Assembly (NCBI GenBank): GCA_015257635.1
Contig: JABZJU010000006.1
Coordinates: forward strand, 1 to 10,152
Reading direction: 5' to 3'
Origin: Nanosynbacter sp.
Lineage (GTDB): Bacteria > Patescibacteriota > Saccharimonadia > Saccharimonadales > Saccharimonadaceae
Length of the DNA stretch: 10,152 nucleotides
Shown here: piece after piece, positions 1-5,427 of the stretch
How positions within the stretch are numbered: position 1 is the stretch's first letter
Layout of the letters: every line of letters begins with the position of its first letter
Position numbers and translations under genes: made by a program
Notes under the pieces: model-generated
What the model saw: only the letters and a program-made list of their open reading frames with translations
Database searches by the model: none
Told to the model about the DNA's origin: nothing

Positions 1-111
1 AGCTTCTTCTCCGTCGCCCGCCGAAACGATATCGTAGCCCTCCGCCAAAAGTCGTACACCGTAAATTTCGCGTAAACTTTTGTCGTCCTCAACCAATAAA
101 ATTTTTGTCAT
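1..111 (-). CDS. Response regulator, receiver domain start (partial)
   Basis: The first 37 residues of a CheY-like receiver, cut by the left edge of the window. The start MTKILLVEDD carries the hydrophobic first strand followed by the acidic E8-D9-D10 pocket that binds Mg2+ in this family. The phosphoacceptor Asp and any DNA-binding output domain lie outside, so it could be an OmpR-type regulator or a lone receiver. It follows the kinase at 164-2146 on the same strand with a 52-base gap, so it is the natural partner of that kinase. The ATG at 111-109 has no Shine-Dalgarno; a -10-like TATAGT lies 8 bases upstream, and a small hairpin with a T-run separates it from the kinase gene. It may therefore have its own short-leader transcript. 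Family assignment is firm; output function is unknown. Confidence 0.88.
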   Translation of the reverse strand, partial: MTKILLVEDDKSLREIYGVRLLAEGYDIVSAGDGEEA

Positions 112-119
112 ATGTTTAT

Positions 120-140
120 ACTATACTGAAGTTTTGACAA
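120..140 (-). promoter_or_regulatory. Weak candidate promoter before the partial response regulator
   Basis: On the minus strand TATAGT (125-120) sits 8 bases before the ATG at 111, and an overlapping TATAAA is even closer. A TTGTCA (140-135) lies upstream, but the spacing to either box is too short (11 or 14 bases) for a standard -35/-10 pair. The absence of any Shine-Dalgarno and the hairpin just upstream make a separate, near-leaderless start plausible but unproven. Confidence 0.35.
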
Positions 141-160
141 AAAATCCATAGTTCTTATGG
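139..160 (-). terminator. Small hairpin plus T-run after histidine kinase 1
   Basis: Just past the kinase stop codon, the minus strand reads CCATA (160-156), loop AGAAC, TATGG (150-146), an A, then six T (144-139). The stem is perfect but only 5 bp with two G-C pairs, so termination would be partial. It could act as an attenuator lowering regulator expression relative to the kinase. It may also be chance. Confidence 0.4.
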
Positions 161-163
161 CTA

Positions 164-2146
164 TTATTCGCGACCAGGAATTGATAGCTGCTGGCGTTTT
201 CTTCGCAATTCTTCCTCAATTTCAGCCAGCGTTGGCTCGGAAGAATTTCTGGCTGGTTGTGAAATTTCTGGCTGGGCTACTGGAGTGATCGGTGTGGCTG
301 GATCTGGATTCTCTGGAGTTGCGATTGCGGCTGGATTTGAATCGACAATCTCACTAGTGTTTTCAGTTGCGGCATCTTCCGTTTTCTCTTCTGTGGCAAT
401 TTCAATTTTTTCTGGTGAGAGAGAATCTGGCGCTGGATCTTCAGGTTTTCCAACTTCCGCAGATTCCAAACGTTGTTTTGCGTCCGAACTATTCATACGA
501 GGAATCTCCAGATAGAATGTACTCCCCTCTTTATATTTGCTTTCAACTCGCAAGTTCCCAGACATCGCCTCGGCTAAGCGGCGGCTCAAATATAACCCCA
601 AGCCAGTTCCGCCAATTTCTCGCGTGTCAGAATTGTCCACCCGATAAAATTTCTGGAATAAATGCGGAATATCTTCGGCGGGAATGCCAATGCCGCTATC
701 TTTCACGCTTACAGAAATCTGTTTATCGTCGCCGGTAATATTGACGACAACTTCGCCCGACGGCGTGTACTTGATGGCATTCTCAATTAAATTACTGACA
801 ACTTCCCGAAAATGATCAGGATCAATATTGGCATAAAAAATTGGCTGCAATGACTTCTCTTTACCTTCATCAATTATGTCTGGCATAAAGATGTAATTGA
901 GCTGCTTTTCGCTGGCTTTTGTTGCTAGACCATCAAAAATATCCTTCAAAAATTCGTTTACGTTGATGATCTTCGGGTTATTTTTCATTCGCCCATCTTC
1001 AACTTTGCTGATGTCGAGGAGATCTTGGAATAAGCGTCCCAAATGCTGGGCTGACTCGTGGGCTTTGGTGATGAAGTCGCGAGCTTTCTCGTCGATGTGA
1101 GCGGTGGCTGGATTTAACGCCAGTCCCAAATATCCCTCAATTGACGCAACTGGCGTACGCATCTCGTGGCTGGCGGTGGAGATGAACTCGGCTTGCTCGC
1201 GCTCCTCGGCTTTTTCTTTAGTGATATCGCGGAAAACTACGATGACTCCTTCGCCCTCTGTGCCGACTGGAGAGCTGACAATTGAAACTAAAATTCGCTT
1301 TTCAGAGCTGGTTAATAGGAATAATTTATCGTTATGAGTTGGTTGGTTTTTTGATAAGGATTGAGCTATTGGATTCTCGAGGTCTTCTACGTCTTTTCCG
1401 TCTGAAGTAACGAGTTTTAAGACGCTTTTCCAGTTGAGTCCGAGCGCGTCGCCTTGGTCCCAGCCGATGATTTGTTGGGCGGATGGATTTATCAGTTCGA
1501 TGTTACCGTCTTTGGAGATCGCCAGAACGCCGTCGTCGATGGCATTAATCACCACATCAGACTTACTTTCAACGGCGGAAAGTTTATTCTCCAAGCTGGA
1601 TGTATTGTCGTCGGTTTTTTGGCGGCGAATCCATAAAACAAGGCTGAAAATCAAAGGTAAAAATCCGAAGAAGAGGTAGCCGATGATGAATTGTATGTTT
1701 ATTCCCTGTTGAACGCTAGTGGCTATAATCTGTAAAATAACCAAAAGCCCCATTATTCCTGAGATTATTGCGCCGAAAAATCCTGCAAAAATTGCCACGA
1801 TAATCCACATAACTAGGAATGGTGAAACGACTCCGCCGCTGGTAATTATGGTGACTGCGGCGACGGCGACAGTTAACAAATATACGAAAATTCCGATTTC
1901 AGTTTCGTATTTTCTGGGAAGCCAAAAACATAAAATCAGCACAATTAAGCTGCCGATTCCTGCTACGCCAGCCGCCAAATCTGAGACAGATAATCCGATT
2001 GGCAATTGATAGCCGGTCGGTATAAATCGCGCCCATGCGTATAAAAGAATGATTGTGAAACAGCTCAGTAATGCCACTTCACACAATCTCCTTAGCCAAA
2101 ATCTGGAAATTGCGTGAGGCTTAAAGTAAATCCCGCCCTTTTTCAT
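164..2146 (-). CDS. Membrane sensor histidine kinase with PAS domain and acidic C-terminal tail
   Basis: A 660-residue hybrid-free sensor kinase that should autophosphorylate on His and pass phosphate to a response regulator, probably the one starting at 111. The first 175 residues hold about six membrane helices (roughly 22-41, 55-76, 83-103, 107-122, 124-144, 151-173) without a large external loop, so sensing is probably within or at the membrane. A PAS domain follows (about 193-310), then the H-box SHEMRTP with His327, the N-box NLIENAIKY at 452-460, and the ATP-lid motifs DSGIGIP (483-489) and GGTGLGL (512-518). All catalytic parts are intact. After the kinase core (about 550) comes an unusual tail of some 110 residues rich in Glu, Pro, Ala and Thr, ending in a charged helix (about 640-652). 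The start at 2146 is supported by a promoter whose -10 box ends six bases upstream; no Shine-Dalgarno is present. The sensed signal is unknown. Confidence 0.93.
   Translation of the reverse strand: MKKGGIYFKPHAISRFWLRRLCEVALLSCFTIILLYAWARFIPTGYQLPIGLSVSDLAAGVAGIGSLIVLILCFWLPRKYETEIGIFVYLLTVAVAAVTIITSGGVVSPFLVMWIIVAIFAGFFGAIISGIMGLLVILQIIATSVQQGINIQFIIGYLFFGFLPLIFSLVLWIRRQKTDDNTSSLENKLSAVESKSDVVINAIDDGVLAISKDGNIELINPSAQQIIGWDQGDALGLNWKSVLKLVTSDGKDVEDLENPIAQSLSKNQPTHNDKLFLLTSSEKRILVSIVSSPVGTEGEGVIVVFRDITKEKAEEREQAEFISTASHEMRTPVASIEGYLGLALNPATAHIDEKARDFITKAHESAQHLGRLFQDLLDISKVEDGRMKNNPKIINVNEFLKDIFDGLATKASEKQLNYIFMPDIIDEGKEKSLQPIFYANIDPDHFREVVSNLIENAIKYTPSGEVVVNITGDDKQISVSVKDSGIGIPAEDIPHLFQKFYRVDNSDTREIGGTGLGLYLSRRLAEAMSGNLRVESKYKEGSTFYLEIPRMNSSDAKQRLESAEVGKPEDPAPDSLSPEKIEIATEEKTEDAATENTSEIVDSNPAAIATPENPDPATPITPVAQPEISQPARNSSEPTLAEIEEELRRKRQQLSIPGRE
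244..275. repeat. 13-bp direct repeat in the kinase 1 tail region
   Basis: AATTTCTGGCTGG occurs at 244-256 and again at 263-275. The 19-base period is not a multiple of three, so the copies are read in different frames and encode different residues. It lies in the low-complexity tail and looks like replication slippage rather than a protein repeat. Confidence 0.75.
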
Positions 2147-2152
2147 GCTTTT

Positions 2153-2181
2153 ATTATGGCGAATTTTCGGAAAAATCTCAA
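2153..2181 (-). promoter_or_regulatory. Promoter of histidine kinase 1, leaderless geometry
   Basis: On the minus strand TTGAGA (2181-2176, 5 of 6 to the -35 consensus) is followed after exactly 17 bases by CATAAT (2158-2153, 5 of 6 to the -10 consensus). Only six bases separate the -10 box from the ATG at 2146, which places the transcription start at or next to the start codon. No ribosome binding site can fit. Confidence 0.75.
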
Positions 2182-2188
2182 GTGATAA

Positions 2189-2208
2189 ATATGACGTAGA
2201 GGTCGTAT
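2189..2208. repeat. Imperfect dyad between the kinase 1 and tRNA promoters
   Basis: ATATGAC (2189-2195) and GTCGTAT (2202-2208) form an inverted repeat with one mismatch (a G-T pair if transcribed) around a 6-base centre. It sits seven bases upstream of the kinase -35 box and 13 bases before the tRNA -35 box, a suitable position for a regulator binding site. No regulator can be named. Confidence 0.35.
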
Positions 2209-2221
2209 GGATGCGAAAAAG

Positions 2222-2251
2222 TAGACAAGCCCTCCCTTTCCATGGTATAAT
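2222..2251 (+). promoter_or_regulatory. Promoter of tRNA-Glu
   Basis: TAGACA (2222-2227, 5 of 6 to the -35 consensus), an 18-base spacer and a perfect TATAAT (2246-2251). The expected start is near 2258, about five bases before the tRNA. The -10 box is exactly framed by a 7-bp inverted repeat, listed separately. Confidence 0.8.
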
Positions 2252-2258
2252 CCATGGA
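2239..2258. repeat. Perfect inverted repeat framing the tRNA -10 box
   Basis: TCCATGG (2239-2245) and CCATGGA (2252-2258) are perfect inverted copies, and the six bases between them are exactly the TATAAT of the tRNA promoter. This could be an operator over the melting region, a cruciform that affects opening, or chance. The second arm ends at the expected transcription start. Confidence 0.7.
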
Positions 2259-2263
2259 GTTAT

Positions 2264-2338
2264 GGCCCTATCGTCTAGCGGTTAGGACACCAGGTTCTCA
2301 TCCTGGCAACCCGGGTTCGATTCCCGGTGGGGTCACCA
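2264..2338 (+). tRNA. tRNA-Glu (anticodon CTC)
   Basis: A complete cloverleaf with encoded CCA. The acceptor arms GGCCCTA (2264-2270) and TGGGGTC (2328-2334) pair with G-T wobbles at the second and sixth pairs. The D-arm has a 3-bp GTC/GAC stem. The anticodon stem CCAGG/CCTGG (2290-2294, 2302-2306) carries loop TTCTCAT with anticodon CTC at 2297-2299. The T-arm is CCGGG-TTCGATT-CCCGG (2311-2327). The discriminator is A2335 and CCA is at 2336-2338. It decodes GAG. It has its own promoter and terminator, opposite in strand to the flanking two-component genes, and the gene for its synthetase lies about 3 kb away. Confidence 0.97.
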
Positions 2339-2348
2339 AGAATATTCT

Positions 2349-2371
2349 GGCGGATTATTTCCGTCTTTTTT
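2349..2371 (+). terminator. Intrinsic terminator of tRNA-Glu
   Basis: GGCGGA (2349-2354), loop TTATT and TCCGTC (2360-2365) form a 6-bp G-C-rich stem with one G-T pair, followed directly by six T (2366-2371). It begins 11 bases after the CCA end and stops two bases before the stop codon of the convergent receiver gene. On the minus strand the hairpin lacks a T-run, so it should work in one direction only. Confidence 0.8.
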
Positions 2372-2373
2372 AT

Positions 2374-2757
2374 TTATGATTTATCGCCATCCATCTGCTT
2401 AACGACTTCTATCAAATTCCGCGGCGTAATGTCAGCTTTAATTAGATATCCGTCGACGCGACTCATGACGGATTTACGCGAAGCTTCGTCCTGCTCAAAA
2501 TTGGTCATAATCAAAATCTTACTATTCGGAACCAAATCGACATTGTTGTTTCTCAGCGCGTCTAAAATCTGGTCGCCACGTTGCTCTGGTAGCATCAAAT
2601 CTAAGATTATCAAGTCAAAGTTCTGGTTGCGCGCCGCCACTAGCCCGTCATTTCCGTCGACTACCCACGTCACATCGTAGCCTGCTTTTTGCAGACTCCT
2701 GACATACATTTCGCCAATAAATCGGTCATCTTCCACGCATAAAATTGTCTTTATCAT
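2374..2757 (-). CDS. Single-domain response regulator (CheY-like receiver)
   Basis: A 127-residue stand-alone receiver. It keeps all the family's key residues: the acidic pocket E9-D10-D11, phosphoacceptor Asp53 in the strand LIILDLMLP, Thr85 (in IMT) and Lys107 (in YLIKAD). There is no output domain, so it must signal by protein contact or pass phosphate on. It is the last gene of the DUF3048-kinase-receiver operon. A strong Shine-Dalgarno AGGAGG lies four bases before the ATG and overlaps the kinase stop codon, pointing to translational coupling. The kinase just upstream (stop at 2766) is the expected phosphodonor. Its transcript has no visible terminator before it would run antisense through the tRNA-Glu gene. 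Confidence 0.93.
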   Translation of the reverse strand: MIKTILCVEDDRFIGEMYVRSLQKAGYDVTWVVDGNDGLVAARNQNFDLIILDLMLPEQRGDQILDALRNNNVDLVPNSKILIMTNFEQDEASRKSVMSRVDGYLIKADITPRNLIEVVKQMDGDKS

Positions 2758-2761
2758 AATT

Positions 2762-2767
2762 CCTCCT
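2762..2767 (-). promoter_or_regulatory. Shine-Dalgarno of the single-domain receiver
   Basis: AGGAGG on the minus strand, four bases before the ATG at 2757 and overlapping the stop codon of kinase 2 (2768-2766). It is the strongest ribosome binding site in the window and shows that this organism does use Shine-Dalgarno pairing for internal operon genes. Confidence 0.85.
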
Positions 2768-4292
2768 AGCCCTTATACATGGCGTGATTTTTTATCCAGC
2801 CGCCACCCTTTCGTATCAATTGATTATTCAGTTGCCCGTCTTCTAGCAATTTATCTTTAACTGTAGCATAAATTGGCAAAGTGAACGAGAAGACCGAGCC
2901 TTCGTTTTCGCGGGATCTAGCGATTATCGAGCCGCCGTGAGATTCGACAAAGGCTTTGCAAATGTAAAGCCCAATTCCCGTCCCGGCAACGGCTTCGCGT
3001 GATCTGTGCGATCGATAGAACTTATGGAATAGATTGTTCACGACATTCGCCGGCATGCCAATTCCATTATCAGCGACAGACACTTCCACGAAGTCGCCTT
3101 TTTTCTCTGCGGAAACGGTTACGGACCCGCCCTCAAAACTGTATTTGATGGCATTGTCAATTAGATTACCAATCACTTCCCCGATACTTCCGTGATCGGC
3201 GGCTACTGTCGGCAGATCATCTGGAATATTGACGCTGAGCATTCTGTGTTGAGTCGAGGCGCGAAGCTGCATGTCATCAGCGATCGAGGCGTAAATATTA
3301 GCGACAGTGTCTTCTAATAAATAAACCTTCAAGTGATGCCTATCATATCTGGCGACGTTAAGAATATTGTCGATGTAGCTAGACAAGCGATTGGACGAAA
3401 CGACCAATCTATCAAGAAGCTGCCTTTCGTCGCCTTGTAGGCGCCCGGCAAATTCCTCATTGATGATGTCCAAATATCCTCGAATAACAGTGATTGGTCC
3501 GCGAAGTTCATGGGCAGCGAACGAAATGAAATTGAGATCTTCTTCTTCAGGTAGATAATTGTCAGACTTGTCTATGAGGAAAATGACAGTTTCGGCGGCG
3601 GCGCCTTTCTCAAATGAAGCCACAATGTCGAATATTCGTGTTTTTTGGATGATGTCGGGGTCTGTGCTAATGCGCTGCCAACGGCGCTCAGCTTTAATTT
3701 TCTCATTGGAGATTTCGTGAAGCCAATCGGAAATGCTCGGTTCGTTTAGAAAATCAAGCGCCAGAAAATCCTCGCCTTTTGCGTTCCTGGAAATCGGGGC
3801 GGCGGAATTGGCGAAGATAATCTTCTGATTGGAATTAAGAATTACTACGCCAGTGCTGGCTTGATTTAGAGCTTGAGTGAGCGGGATTTTTGGCTTGTCG
3901 TTGTCACTAGCTGGTTTTTGCTCTGGCTGATAATCGCCATAAATTGCCTGAAGCGCCGTCTTAAATCCAGTTTTTTCGTAGCGTTTATCGTTGGGGTTTG
4001 GTGGAGTGTCGGTGGTTAGTTCGCCAATTTTATGAGAAAGTGCCGCCAGAATTTTATTAAGCGGCGCAGCGATGATTTTAACGATAGAAATTGAAAATAG
4101 GATTTGCAAGATGGCGGTAATTAAAATGATAATCCAAAAATTTAGCTGGAATATGGAAATTGCCGTGAAGTGGAGTGCGATTCCCAGTCCTAATATGATG
4201 CAGGCGTTCGCTGATAATAGGACTAATATGACTTTTCGGTAATAATATTGTTTGTACTCGCGCAAGGTTTTAGATGCTGGATCTATTGCCAT
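2766..4292 (-). CDS. Membrane sensor histidine kinase 2
   Basis: A 508-residue sensor kinase, expected to phosphorylate the receiver encoded eight bases downstream. Two membrane helices (about 21-42 and 51-73) are joined by a very short loop, so there is almost no external sensing domain. A linker follows, then a degenerate PAS-like region (about 138-245), the H-box AAHELRGP with His261, the N-box NLIDNAIKY (376-384), and lid motifs DNGIGMP (408-414) and GTGIGLY (437-443). The reading frame is open to an earlier ATG at 4331. The start at 4292 is preferred because GGGGA lies eight bases upstream and the protein then begins MAIDPASK, while the earlier ATG has no ribosome site and would deepen the overlap. 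From 4292 it overlaps the end of the DUF3048 gene by ten bases, so the two are probably translationally coupled. The signal is unknown; the DUF3048 protein could supply it. Confidence 0.92.
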   Translation of the reverse strand: MAIDPASKTLREYKQYYYRKVILVLLSANACIILGLGIALHFTAISIFQLNFWIIILITAILQILFSISIVKIIAAPLNKILAALSHKIGELTTDTPPNPNDKRYEKTGFKTALQAIYGDYQPEQKPASDNDKPKIPLTQALNQASTGVVILNSNQKIIFANSAAPISRNAKGEDFLALDFLNEPSISDWLHEISNEKIKAERRWQRISTDPDIIQKTRIFDIVASFEKGAAAETVIFLIDKSDNYLPEEEDLNFISFAAHELRGPITVIRGYLDIINEEFAGRLQGDERQLLDRLVVSSNRLSSYIDNILNVARYDRHHLKVYLLEDTVANIYASIADDMQLRASTQHRMLSVNIPDDLPTVAADHGSIGEVIGNLIDNAIKYSFEGGSVTVSAEKKGDFVEVSVADNGIGMPANVVNNLFHKFYRSHRSREAVAGTGIGLYICKAFVESHGGSIIARSRENEGSVFSFTLPIYATVKDKLLEDGQLNNQLIRKGGGWIKNHAMYKG

Positions 4293-5389
4293 GAAACACT
4301 TCCCCTTCCTGGCGTGAAGGCTGCAATCCATGTTTGTCCGCGATTTAAGGCGACGTCTTTTCCAGATTCGTCTGTCAATTTAAGTGGCGAATTTATGTCC
4401 GCTTTTGACCAAGTGGCGGTGGCGACTGTGCCGTTTTGGAAAATGTAAGCTTTGCCGGATCCTGTCGTTTTGACATCTTCGTAGCCATCGTAATTTTGAG
4501 CCCGAGCTTCAACGCCAACTTCCATAGCTACGACAATGTTTGGAGCAATTTGCCCATCCTCCCTATCAGCGTGTGGCGCGCTAGCCATGCTCCTGAGGTA
4601 AGAATTCGACGCCTTGTCGTAAGCGTATGAAGTGTTGTAGAGTGAGCCGCTGAGGTTTATGTTTACGGACGTGGCGTTTGGTGATTCGACAGGTTTGCCG
4701 TCTGCTCGCGCGAAGCTAGTGAATTCGGAATTGTTATAACCTTTTGCGCTATTCAATTGGTCGAGTTTTTCTCCTGAGGTATAGACGTTGTGCGGCGCGT
4801 AGCGGTCGCGAGATCTCCAATACGATCCGTCGTTAAAGAACTGGTCGATGTCGCGATAGTTGCCGTTTCTGACTTGAGATAAAGCGTTGGGACTTCCACC
4901 AACGTGCGCGATTGATGCTTGATATGGCGCCGCCCAGCTCAAATAGTATAATCTTAAGCTTCGCACTGGACCGATTAGCGCCGGCTTTTCTCCCTGGTAC
5001 AGAGCCAAAAACCTAGTAATTCCACCCTCCGCTACGGCTTCATAAACCACGCCAGCTTTCTTCAGTCCTGACTGCGGTCTGGCGGCTGGACTATTCTCAA
5101 TCATCACGCCAGTTACAGGCAACTTTGCGGCGGCTTCGTTCGCGATTTCCACGCCAGTTAGCGGCGAATAAAACTTCTTCGGCGCGGGTTTTTTAGTCGG
5201 CAATTTCAGCTCCACGCTAGCAGTCTGCTCGTATTTTATGGAATGAATTGCAATTATGAAAACTCCAGCAATAACCATCGCACTCACCACGAGCACAATC
5301 GCCAGAATGTGCTTTTTTACCCATTCTTTGAACGACTCCCAGCGGGCGTTCTTTTTTTGTCCTGATTTATCTATTTTTTCAACATTCAT
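4283..5389 (-). CDS. Membrane-anchored DUF3048 (YerB-like) protein
   Basis: A 368-residue protein with a short basic cytoplasmic start, one membrane helix (about 28-49) and an extracytoplasmic DUF3048 region. Recognisable family motifs are FYSPLTG (73-79), VMIENSPAARPQSGL (95-109), EGGITRFLALYQ (121-132), GPVRSLR (140-146), HVGGSPNAL (162-170) and HNVYTS (200-205). The C-terminal half (about 280-368) has the usual GSGKAYIFQNGT, TWSK and GQTWIA blocks. YerB of Bacillus is a lipoprotein; here no lipobox Cys follows the helix, so it is held by an uncleaved anchor. The biochemical role of the family is not established. It starts from an extended -10 promoter ten bases upstream without a Shine-Dalgarno, and its end overlaps the sensor kinase gene. 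The linkage suggests it works with that kinase at the envelope; this is inference. Confidence 0.9.
   Translation of the reverse strand: MNVEKIDKSGQKKNARWESFKEWVKKHILAIVLVVSAMVIAGVFIIAIHSIKYEQTASVELKLPTKKPAPKKFYSPLTGVEIANEAAAKLPVTGVMIENSPAARPQSGLKKAGVVYEAVAEGGITRFLALYQGEKPALIGPVRSLRLYYLSWAAPYQASIAHVGGSPNALSQVRNGNYRDIDQFFNDGSYWRSRDRYAPHNVYTSGEKLDQLNSAKGYNNSEFTSFARADGKPVESPNATSVNINLSGSLYNTSYAYDKASNSYLRSMASAPHADREDGQIAPNIVVAMEVGVEARAQNYDGYEDVKTTGSGKAYIFQNGTVATATWSKADINSPLKLTDESGKDVALNRGQTWIAAFTPGRGSVSWQ
4301..4305 (-). promoter_or_regulatory. Ribosome binding site deciding the kinase 2 start
   Basis: GGGGA on the minus strand within a purine-rich stretch, eight bases before the ATG at 4292. It lies inside the last codons of the DUF3048 gene. 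It favours the 508-residue start over the 13-residue-longer one at 4331. Confidence 0.65.
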
Positions 5390-5399
5390 GCTTATGCTT

Positions 5400-5408
5400 A
5401 GTATAGCA
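5400..5408 (-). promoter_or_regulatory. Extended -10 promoter of the DUF3048-kinase-receiver operon
   Basis: The minus strand reads TGC-TATACT (5408-5400), a -10 box with the TG extension, ten bases before the ATG at 5389. No good -35 box is seen at 16-18 bases. The expected start leaves a leader of only three or four bases. It lies in the 38-base gap after gltX. Confidence 0.65.
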
Positions 5409-5427
5409 TTTTCGGCGCACGAATAAA

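Noticed and set aside
134..161. TTGACA with a TATGGC 16 bases on, plus strand
   Set aside because: The -10 match is poor and it would drive transcription antisense into kinase 1; the T-run and hairpin of the minus-strand terminator explain the bases better.
367..738. Open frame of 123 codons on the plus strand opposite kinase 1
   Set aside because: It lies wholly antisense to conserved kinase motifs, has no ribosome site or recognisable protein pattern, and is explained as a shadow of the coding strand.
2311..2338. tRNA 3' end as an integration attachment site
   Set aside because: No second copy of the tRNA 3' sequence, integrase or mobile genes was found in the window.
2327..2680. Open frame of 117 codons on the plus strand starting inside tRNA-Glu
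   Set aside because: Its start lies in the tRNA T-arm, it crosses the terminator, and it is antisense to the intact receiver gene.
4293..4331. 13-residue N-terminal extension of kinase 2
   Set aside because: The upstream ATG has no Shine-Dalgarno and increases overlap with the DUF3048 gene, while the ATG at 4292 has GGGGA at eight bases.
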